A DNA stretch of 9,678 bases, taken from the NCBI GenBank assembly GCA_030613225.1, contig JAUWMJ010000070.1:1-9678 (forward strand). The letters run 5' to 3'. The position numbers and the translations under genes were made by a program. The DNA comes from Desulfobacterales bacterium. GTDB lineage: Bacteria > Desulfobacterota > Desulfobacteria > Desulfobacterales > JAUWMJ01. The notes under the pieces were generated by a model that searched no databases, was not told the DNA's origin, and saw only the letters and a list, made by a program, of their open reading frames with translations. Positions 1 to 5,053 of the stretch are shown piece after piece; position 1 is the first letter of the stretch; each line of letters starts with the position of its first letter.

Positions 1-1
1 A

Positions 2-145
2 ATATTTCCTTTCTGCTGGACATGCAGGTGCGGCTTTTCTATTTGTCAGGCTTGTATGTATGAAAATGTATGGGGGATGTCATGTAATGGAATAACATGG
101 GAATGTCCGGACTGCGGCGGACAGAACGGGTTTGGGAATCAATAA
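2..145 (+). CDS. C-terminal end of a Cys-rich, zinc-ribbon-like protein (5' end outside window)
   Basis: An open frame enters from the left edge and runs 47 codons to a TAA at 143-145, followed at once by a TAG. The visible residues are dense in cysteine: C5, C8, C10, C15, C18, C28, C35 and C38. They fall in CxxC, CxxC and CPDC groups separated by aromatic and Gly residues (WGM, CNGITWECPDCG), and the chain ends in GFGNQ. Eight cysteines in paired spacing suggest two structural zinc (or other metal) sites in a zinc-ribbon or treble-clef-like fold, not a redox enzyme. The frame is too Cys-patterned to be chance. The N-terminal domain, and so the function, is out of view. The 145 bp palindrome begins one base after the double stop and may end this transcript. 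I do not recognise a named family. That the frame is coding is fairly sure; the metal site is inference. Confidence 0.68.
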   Translation: MFPFCWTCRCGFSICQACMYENVWGMSCNGITWECPDCGGQNGFGNQ

Positions 146-146
146 T

Positions 147-291
147 AGAACCGGTTTCAGAGCCTCAGATAATGCTTAAGAGCAAGGCGCAAGCCGATTA
201 AAAAGCGGAGCATACACAGTAGTATGTGAGCATTTTGAATCGGCTTGCAACGCAGCTATCGGGCATTAGATGGGGTTATAAAACCGGTTCT
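147..291. repeat. 145 bp imperfect palindrome (MITE/REP-like intergenic element)
   Basis: The element starts with AGAACCGGTTT (147-157) and ends with its exact complement (281-291). Further matching blocks nest inwards: AATGC (171-175) with GCATT (263-267), GCAAGCCGATT (near 190-200) with AATCGGCTTGC (near 238-248), then an AAAA/TTTT pair and GCATAC/GTATGTG around a short centre near 219. The whole stretch can fold into one long, interrupted hairpin on either strand. It lies between two convergent genes, one base after the stop of the left one and overlapping the last codons of the right one, so it could work as a two-way transcription end. The structure fits a dispersed non-autonomous repeat, but no second copy exists in this window and no target duplication is clear. 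Confidence 0.7.
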
Positions 292-561
292 CCATTGTTC
301 TACATCTGTCAGCTTATAAACATCATGCTCCTTTCCGTCTGATAGAATTCTGAGAAGGATGTTTTTTTCTTCAAGAGTGTGCAGGCAGTCTCTTAATTCT
401 TCTTCGCTGCTGTTCCATATTTCAAGAATATTCTTTTTTGAAATCGTACTCCCTGCATCTGCAAGGCCGCAACATAGAAGATATAAAGATACTGTTTCCA
501 CGGGAAGGCCGATATTAAAAATTTTCTGATCCATTGATTTTGTTTTGTCATGTATATGCAT
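256..561 (-). CDS. Small protein of unknown function, possible winged-helix-like fold, 101 aa
   Basis: The ORF starts with ATG at 561, preceded by a weak ACAGGT ribosome site, and a good sigma70-like promoter lies about 85 bp upstream. Met10 (534) is an alternative start. Residues 14-35 are hydrophobic with two adjacent cysteines (VETVSLYLLCCGLADAG). Residues 40-70 look like two amphipathic helices (KNILEIWNSSEEELRDCL, then LEEKNILLRI), followed by DVYKLTDVEQW. This helix order with a short beta end is reminiscent of a winged helix-turn-helix, a weak inference. The last 11 codons (91-101) and the stop come from the 147-291 palindrome, so the original protein probably ended near Trp90. No signal peptide or membrane helix is evident. 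I do not recognise a named family. Its clear promoter and balanced composition suggest it is real. Confidence 0.62.
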   Translation of the reverse strand: MHIHDKTKSMDQKIFNIGLPVETVSLYLLCCGLADAGSTISKKNILEIWNSSEEELRDCLHTLEEKNILLRILSDGKEHDVYKLTDVEQWRTGFITPSNAR

Positions 562-644
562 GATGTACCTGTTCTATTGATGATTTTTGATTGACGATTT
601 AAGGATGGAAATCATTTTTATAAAAATTAACCAAGCGTAGCTAC

Positions 645-674
645 TTTATATATTGTTAATTTGCAAAAAGTCAA
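645..674 (-). promoter_or_regulatory. Sigma70-like promoter for the 101-aa gene
   Basis: Read on the minus strand there is TTGACT (674-669) and TATATA (652-647) with a 16 bp spacer; shifting two bases gives TATAAA (650-645) at 18 bp. The spacer is AT-rich. Transcription would begin near 636-640, leaving a leader of about 75-80 nt before the ATG at 561. Prediction from consensus match only. Confidence 0.5.
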
Positions 675-799
675 ATTCATCTGGGTCACAATTCTAATTA
701 TAACGAAAAAATGAATTTAGCCACAGACCCACACAGACTGACAGAGACGAATCACCGGCCGACCCGGCCTGTGATTTATGTCATGCCCTTCGGGCAATA

Positions 800-906
800 G
801 TAAGCGTTCACAGGCACCGCATCTGCACGCGCTCAGGGCAACCAGCATAGCTGACTATAGCTGGTCGCCCTGAGCACGCACATCTGCAGCACCTGTGAAC
901 GCTTAC
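800..906 (-). repeat. 107 bp near-perfect palindrome, folds best as minus-strand RNA
   Basis: The outer arms GTAAGCGTTCACAGG (800-814) and their complement (892-906) are perfect. The stem continues to a CTGA loop at 851-854 with one bulged base (859). Within 46 outer pairs there are nine mismatches on the plus strand: seven A-C type (815, 816, 818, 826, 827, 830, 840) and two adjacent pyrimidine pairs (822-823 with 883-884). On the minus strand, the seven become G-U wobbles and the two become a tandem G-A/A-G pair, so the RNA copy has no unfavourable mismatch in those 46 pairs. The strand is assigned on this asymmetry. It may be a REP/BIME-type element or a structured RNA. Its role is unknown. 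Confidence 0.6.
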
Positions 907-1025
907 AGGACGAAGATTGTGCGACCTTTTTGTTCCTAATGGGCGTGAACGGATACGGGCAATATTAAAGTATTATTCTAAGATTTAAGTTGTGAAACAA
1001 TATATCTTTCGCGAAGCGACTGCAT

Positions 1026-1056
1026 AATCTGTTCGGCTTTGTCAGCCGAACAGATT
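1026..1056. repeat. Perfect 13 bp stem-loop
   Basis: AATCTGTTCGGCT (1026-1038) is followed after a 5-base loop (1039-1043) by its exact complement (1044-1056). No T-run follows on the plus strand (TGTCTGTG comes next), so this is not an ordinary intrinsic terminator. It sits at the inner edge of the right terminal repeat of the 719-1086 element and is best read as part of that element. Confidence 0.6.
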
Positions 1057-1115
1057 GTCTGTGTAAGTCTGTGTGTGACTGTGGCTGGCACATTATCCCA
1101 AAATGGGAATTGCTG

Positions 1116-1141
1116 TATCGTGCTTTCGCGATATTTTTTTT
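1116..1141 (+). terminator. Terminator-like hairpin plus T8 before murI
   Basis: TATCGTG (1116-1122) pairs with CGCGATA (1127-1133), including one G-T pair, across a CTTT loop. Eight T residues follow (1134-1141). The shape is that of a short intrinsic terminator on the plus strand, 24 bp before the murI ATG. No plus-strand gene lies just upstream, so it would end read-through or a small RNA from the 719-1086 element. An alternative reading is a weak murI promoter: TTGCTG (1110-1115), 16 bp, TATTTT (1132-1137). The two readings cannot be separated by sequence alone. Confidence 0.4.
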
Positions 1142-1165
1142 ATGGCAGGTTACCCCGGAGGCTAA

Positions 1166-1954
1166 ATGATTGGAATATTCGATTCAGGAATAGGCGGGCT
1201 TACCGTTGTTCGGGCTCTTATGGAGCAGGTTCCGGGCTATGATATCATATACTTTGGCGATACTGCACGTACGCCCTATGGATCAAAAAGTCCTGAAACA
1301 GTTATCAGGTATGCAATTGAAAATACCGACTTTCTGCTGGAAAAAGGAGCAGAAATCATTGTTATGGCCTGCAACAGCGCTTCAAGCGTTGCCACCGAGA
1401 GCCTTGTTGGAAAATATAATATCCCGATTTTTGAGGTTATAAGTCCCGCTGTGGAACTTGCCCTTAAAAGTTCTAAAAAGCTTAGTATTGGAATTATAGG
1501 AACCCGCGCCACAGTACAAAGCGGTATTTATAAAAAAATGATTCTTGAAAAAATTCCCGAAGCCAGGGTCTATTCTGCTGCCTGTCCCCTTCTTGTTCCA
1601 CTGGTGGAAGAAGGATGGCTTAAAAAGCCTGTTACTTCAATGATTGTAAAAAAATATCTCCATCCACTTAAAGTCCGGCAGATAGACACGCTTATCTTGG
1701 GTTGCACCCATTATCCGCTTTTAAAAAAAATCATACAAAACAAAATCGGAAAACGTGTAAATATCATAGACTCTTCTGCCGGTGTTGCAGAGAAAGTAAA
1801 GGATTTTCTTAAAACAAATAAAGATATCGAAAACAAACTTGGTAAAAACGGAAAATTCCAACTCTTTGTATCGGATGTAACCCAGCAGTTTGAAAAAACA
1901 GCAAAGGCGGTTTTAAAAAGGAATGTAAAGCTTGAAAGGATACATACATCGTAA
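1166..1954 (+). CDS. murI: Glutamate racemase MurI, 262 aa
   Basis: Interconverts L- and D-glutamate without a cofactor in the cytoplasm, supplying D-glutamate for the peptidoglycan stem peptide. The family marks are all present: N-terminal IGIFDSGIGGLTV with Asp6 and Ser7, FGDTARTPYG at 30-39, the first catalytic cysteine Cys69 in VMACNSAS, and the second, Cys180, with His182 in LILGCTHYPLL. Length is normal for the family (about 255-285 aa). The ATG at 1166 is chosen because GGAGG sits at 1157-1161 and the conserved GIFDSG begins at residue 3. The gene stands alone: the upstream gap is a repeat element with a terminator-like hairpin, and downstream it converges on the Usp gene. The C-terminal stretch is lysine-rich, as expected in an AT-rich gene. 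Function assignment is secure. Confidence 0.96.
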   Translation: MIGIFDSGIGGLTVVRALMEQVPGYDIIYFGDTARTPYGSKSPETVIRYAIENTDFLLEKGAEIIVMACNSASSVATESLVGKYNIPIFEVISPAVELALKSSKKLSIGIIGTRATVQSGIYKKMILEKIPEARVYSAACPLLVPLVEEGWLKKPVTSMIVKKYLHPLKVRQIDTLILGCTHYPLLKKIIQNKIGKRVNIIDSSAGVAEKVKDFLKTNKDIENKLGKNGKFQLFVSDVTQQFEKTAKAVLKRNVKLERIHTS

Positions 1955-1963
1955 CTTCCACCA

Positions 1964-2022
1964 ATCGACAATCCTCAATTATTTATATTCCAATTTGCTG
2001 ACATCAACAACAAATTGTCGAT
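1964..2022. repeat. Inverted repeat between convergent murI and usp genes
   Basis: ATCGACAAT (1964-1972) is repeated inverted as ATTGTCGAT (2014-2022), a perfect 9 bp match around a 41-base AT-rich loop. It fills most of the 88 bp gap between murI and the Usp gene. It could help stop transcription from either side, but the loop is long and there is no T-run, so it is a weak candidate. The right arm belongs to a sequence that recurs near 3060-3106. Confidence 0.4.
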
Positions 2023-2042
2023 ATGATGCCGCAAAGAGCCTA

Positions 2043-2867
2043 TCAGCTTTTAATATATTCAGGGCCTGCAATCAAAAGGTTATTACTTATTGTAGATTGT
2101 ATTTTTTCCATTTTACTTCCAAATAAAATATCTCTTATTAAACCGTGACCGAATGCACCTAATACGACAAGGGAATCATGGGGCACATTATAAATATTCT
2201 CCTCAAACTTTCCTTCTTCAAACAGATGCCACTTGTTAACAAAGCGGTCCATATCTTTTTTCAGGTTTTCCTTTTCAATTACTTTTTCGTAAGAATTCTT
2301 ATATTTTTTTTCAACCTGCGTGAAAATATCAAGCTGCATTCCTGACGCCCTTTTGATACGAAACCCAAGCTTTAACGCATTGACAGCATTTGAAGATCCC
2401 CCGAAGAATACGGATATACTATTCCACTCTTTATAGCAGGGACTTGTAATCAGTACCGGAAAACGCGCAGATTTGGCAATACGTCTGACCTTGGCTCCTA
2501 TGTAGCCGAGACCGATTTTAGATGACAGATCGCTTATACTGCGGGGGCAGCACATAAAATCAAAATTTGTTGGAATATCGGGTAATGTCGAAGCTGTATA
2601 ATTCTTTGGTGTGTAAAATCTTGGGGTTATTCCCCCTTCCTCAAGCAGCTTGGTTGCATGTTTCATTGCAGTTTCCGGTGATGTCAGGTAGGACCCGTCA
2701 AGGTCAACCTGGACCACATCATTTTCAAAATACATTAAAAACTTTGTAAACTCCGGAATATAAACAAGTGGTGATACTCCAGCTTTCCTGCAAAAATAAA
2801 TCGTCTGCAGCAGCGTTTCTCTCCCTAAAGGCGTATTTCTGAAAATGTGAAATAGTATAGAATCCAT
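2043..2867 (-). CDS. Tandem-domain universal stress protein (UspA family), 274 aa
   Basis: A soluble protein of two Usp-type alpha/beta domains in one chain. The second domain (about 149-269) is clear: it begins ISVFFGGSSNAVNALKLG and ends with the ATP-binding signature, GAFG at 237-240, nine residues, then GS at 250-251, and the usual hydrophobic last strand NNLLIAGP. The first domain (about 1-142) is divergent. It starts with a short strand (ILFHIF), ends FPVLIT, and lacks a clear glycine signature, so only the second half is expected to bind ATP. Usp proteins are linked to survival under starvation and stress; the partner is not known. The ATG at 2867 follows AAGGAG (2875-2880). The last codons and stop overlap a short repeat shared with 3060-3106. 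It shares its strand with a ClC gene 314 bp upstream but is probably a separate unit. Confidence 0.85.
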   Translation of the reverse strand: MDSILFHIFRNTPLGRETLLQTIYFCRKAGVSPLVYIPEFTKFLMYFENDVVQVDLDGSYLTSPETAMKHATKLLEEGGITPRFYTPKNYTASTLPDIPTNFDFMCCPRSISDLSSKIGLGYIGAKVRRIAKSARFPVLITSPCYKEWNSISVFFGGSSNAVNALKLGFRIKRASGMQLDIFTQVEKKYKNSYEKVIEKENLKKDMDRFVNKWHLFEEGKFEENIYNVPHDSLVVLGAFGHGLIRDILFGSKMEKIQSTISNNLLIAGPEYIKS

Positions 2868-2964
2868 TAAAATCTCCTTGCTTTATTGTTGGGAGCATTA
2901 CCGATTTGTTAAAATGGTTCTCCCCCATTAAATTATTTATTTTTGAGCGAAAACCTCGCAATCG

Positions 2965-3132
2965 GGTTTCGGGTGTCAGTATTCATCACCTATGCCCCTG
3001 ACACCTGAAACCTGAAACCTATGTAACCTGCCGATGCTATATCTTTGGACCGAGCAATGATCGACAAAGTTTTGTCGATGTTGCTCCGCTGAGCGCCTAA
3101 TTAGCTGACACCTGAACACTGAAAACTGAAAC
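2965..3132. repeat. TGA-phased heptad repeats in the clc-usp gap
   Basis: The 314 bp between the ClC and Usp genes has no convincing ORF. It holds degenerate 7 bp units: CTGACAC-CTGAAAC-CTGAAAC at 2998-3018 and CTGACAC-CTGAACA-CTGAAAA-CTGAAAC at 3105-3132. An inverted copy, GGTTTCGGGTGTCAG, at 2965-2979 pairs with 2998-3012 at 14 of 15 bases across an 18-base loop. Every unit carries TGA at the same place. The unit resembles the heptamers found before mscS at 6973-7035. Any promoter for usp must lie here or at 2881-2960, but none is clear. Confidence 0.55.
3052..3086. repeat. Strong stem-loop in the clc-usp gap
   Basis: GAGCAA and ATCGACAAA pair with TTGTCGAT and TTGCTC across a short loop, with only a small internal bulge. 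There is no T-run on either side. Bases 3060-3106 are related to 2003-2048 at the other end of the usp gene (15 of 20 identical over the TTGTCGAT half), so this is likely a copy of a small dispersed palindromic repeat and not a dedicated regulator. Confidence 0.5.
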
Positions 3133-3181
3133 CATAAAATCTCGGAAAGCTATTAACAAACTGGTAATGCACCCTTATTAA

Positions 3182-4906
3182 TTATTGATGTGTCTGGACC
3201 ATAAGCTCTTTGCGATATTGATCTAAAAGAGTCGCTTTTGAAACCATACCGAGAAACCTGTTATTAGCGACAACCGGCATACTGAACAGATTATTCTTAT
3301 CCATTTGACGCAAAACATCAGCTAAATCATCATCCGGGCGTACTACCTTAACCTGTGTGTCCATTATCTGTTCTAAAAATACAGCATCGTATATGGCGGG
3401 ATCAAAAAGATACTGCCTGATATCATCTAAATGAATCATACCTAAAAAATGCCCGTTTTTGTCATCCTCAACAGGAAAATAATTCCTGTGAGATTTTTTC
3501 ATGATATTTATAAAATGACGAAGCAGCATGTTATGCTTTACTGTTATGCAATCTTTTTCAATAAGTTCCCGTACACTCAAGTCCGCAAGCACCCTCTTAT
3601 CCGTTCCGGGTCTTAAAAGCTGTCCCTGTTCAACCAGATCTTTTAAATAAAATGAGGCCGGTTCGATATAATGGCACACTGAAGTAGAGATGGCGGAAAC
3701 TATAATAAGCGGTAGAATAACGCCATAGCTACCTGTAATCTCAACGATCAGAAAAATTCCGGTCAGAGGGGCCTGTAGCATGCCGCTGATAAGACCAGCC
3801 ATTCCCAGCAAAGCAAAACACCCTTCGTTTGCCAGCGACATTGAAGGCCATAGCATTATCAGGGCCCGGTGATACGTCAGTCCGACAAGGCTGCCTATAA
3901 CCAGGCATGGTGCAAATATTCCTCCGGAACCGCCCCAACCCAGGGTAAAAGCTGTGGCCAGAATCTTTGCAAGAGCAGCGAGTGCGACAATGGCAAGCCC
4001 CTGGGAAAATGTACCTTCAATCATCAATCGAACCGGATGGTACCCTTCACCAAGAACCACGGGAAGGAAAATGCCGATTGCACCCACAGCACAACCGCCG
4101 GCGGCGGCGCGAAGCCACAAAGGGACTGATAATCTGCTCGATACCCCATACATGGTCCTGAGCAAACGGGTCAATAGAATAGATGTACCGGCAGCAATTA
4201 CGGCCAATCCAACACATGTAACGATATCAAAAAAGCCGATGTTAAAAAGGCGGTGGCTGAAAGCGATCTGGTTTCCCTGCATAACACGGCTTATTTCGGT
4301 TCCCGCCACAGAGGCGATGGCAATCGGAATAATATTTAAAGCTTTCCATTCTCCAAGAATCACCTCCATGGAAAAGACCATCCCGGCGATTGGGGCATTA
4401 AAAATTGAAGATATTGCACCTGCTGCACCACAACCGACCAGGGTTATACGCTGGCGGTCATTTAATGAAAAGAACCTGGCAATATTTGATCCTATAGCGG
4501 CGCCACTCATAACAACAGGGGCCTCAGGGCCTGCGGAACCACCGCTGCCGATAGTTAGAAAGCTGGATATCAACCTGGAAAAGCTTGAGCGTAAACGTAT
4601 AAGACCCCCGTAACGTGATACGCTGTAAATCACTTCGGGAACACCATGACCTGCCCCTTCCTTCACAATTTTTTCAAGAAAGAGTGAAGAAAGAGCCGCT
4701 CCGGCAGCCGGAAGTATAAATGCCCACAATAAATGGCGGAAATGATGAAGCCACTCAAGCATTGCTGAAAGTGACCGGTTAAGCATAATAGCTGCCAGTC
4801 CGCTACATGTTCCGACAATTACTGCAATTATCATGAGCATAAGCCGGTCGTCCGACCTGAAAATTCCCCAGCTCGCGGGGTAACGCCATTGTTTAAAAGT
4901 GCTCAT
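3182..4906 (-). CDS. ClC-family chloride channel/transporter with two CBS domains, 574 aa
   Basis: An inner-membrane anion channel or Cl-/H+ exchanger with a cytoplasmic regulatory tail. The membrane part (about 20-415) carries the anion-pathway motifs GHGVP (86-90), GSGGSAGPEAP (120-130, with the gating glutamate E128), FNAPIAGMVFSMEV (169-182) and GGIFAP (328-333); Y420 matches the filter tyrosine. Two CBS domains follow (about 444-500 and 510-568), which in this family usually bind adenine nucleotides. Differences from the E. coli exchanger: His87 replaces the filter serine, and V182 sits where the inner proton glutamate would be, so coupled proton transport is uncertain. The ATG at 4906 (MSTFKQWRY) is preferred; the 19-residue extension to 4963 is encoded by intergenic repeat sequence and lacks family character. 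The ribosome site (AGAAG) is weak. Probable role: ion or pH balance, in keeping with the nearby mscS. Confidence 0.9.
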   Translation of the reverse strand: MSTFKQWRYPASWGIFRSDDRLMLMIIAVIVGTCSGLAAIMLNRSLSAMLEWLHHFRHLLWAFILPAAGAALSSLFLEKIVKEGAGHGVPEVIYSVSRYGGLIRLRSSFSRLISSFLTIGSGGSAGPEAPVVMSGAAIGSNIARFFSLNDRQRITLVGCGAAGAISSIFNAPIAGMVFSMEVILGEWKALNIIPIAIASVAGTEISRVMQGNQIAFSHRLFNIGFFDIVTCVGLAVIAAGTSILLTRLLRTMYGVSSRLSVPLWLRAAAGGCAVGAIGIFLPVVLGEGYHPVRLMIEGTFSQGLAIVALAALAKILATAFTLGWGGSGGIFAPCLVIGSLVGLTYHRALIMLWPSMSLANEGCFALLGMAGLISGMLQAPLTGIFLIVEITGSYGVILPLIIVSAISTSVCHYIEPASFYLKDLVEQGQLLRPGTDKRVLADLSVRELIEKDCITVKHNMLLRHFINIMKKSHRNYFPVEDDKNGHFLGMIHLDDIRQYLFDPAIYDAVFLEQIMDTQVKVVRPDDDLADVLRQMDKNNLFSMPVVANNRFLGMVSKATLLDQYRKELMVQTHQ

Positions 4907-4922
4907 ATTACTTCTTTTTTTA

Positions 4923-5043
4923 GTAACAGTTAAGTCGCAAAGACGCCAAGGCTGGCAAGCCATAAAGCTAAAAGCCTCCCAGCTTCCTGGCCTCCAGCTT
5001 CTGCGCCCTTTGCGATTTCGTGTCTTTATGGCTGAACTGTTGC
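4923..5043. repeat. Repeat-rich gap with terminal inverted repeat between clc and the PTS IIA gene
   Basis: GTAACAGTTAAG (4923-4934) matches the reverse complement of 5032-5043 at 10 of 12 positions. Between them are shuffled short words also in inverted arrangement: CGCAAAG near 4936 and CTTTGCG near 5008, and CATAAAG near 4961 and CTTTATG near 5024. AGCTTC also repeats directly near 4980-5000. It fills the gap almost exactly and looks like a small degenerate mobile or dispersed repeat. No promoter or terminator is clear. It produces the spurious upstream extension of the ClC frame. Confidence 0.45.
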
Positions 5044-5053
5044 GATAAAAGGA

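Larger units (their letters stand above)
719..1086. repeat. 368 bp composite non-coding element bounded by 31 bp inverted repeats
   Basis: The left end (719-749) begins AGCCACAGACCCACACAGAC. Its reverse complement matches the right end (1056-1086) at 26 of 31 positions without gaps. Inside are a hairpin at 750-776 (AATCACCGGCC against GGCCTGTGATT), a small TGCCC-TTC-GGGCA hairpin at 784-796, the 107 bp palindrome at 800-906, and a perfect 13 bp stem at 1026-1056. No ORF in it looks coding. It accounts for most of the 600 bp gap between the 101-aa gene and murI. It could be a non-autonomous mobile element with a second repeat inserted, or a structured RNA locus. No target site duplication is clear at its edges. 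Confidence 0.55.

Noticed and set aside
562..1165. tRNA, rRNA or known riboswitch in the long gap
   Set aside because: No cloverleaf arms, CCA-type end, rRNA words or recognised aptamer core seen; only hairpins and repeats.
1039..1242. 67-codon plus-strand frame running into murI
   Set aside because: Starts inside a perfect hairpin, overlaps the murI start in another frame, and has no ribosome site; it is repeat-derived.
3954..4613. 219-codon plus-strand open frame opposite the ClC gene
   Set aside because: It is fully antisense to conserved ClC coding sequence, has no ribosome site or recognisable motif, and its composition is what an antisense shadow of membrane helices gives.
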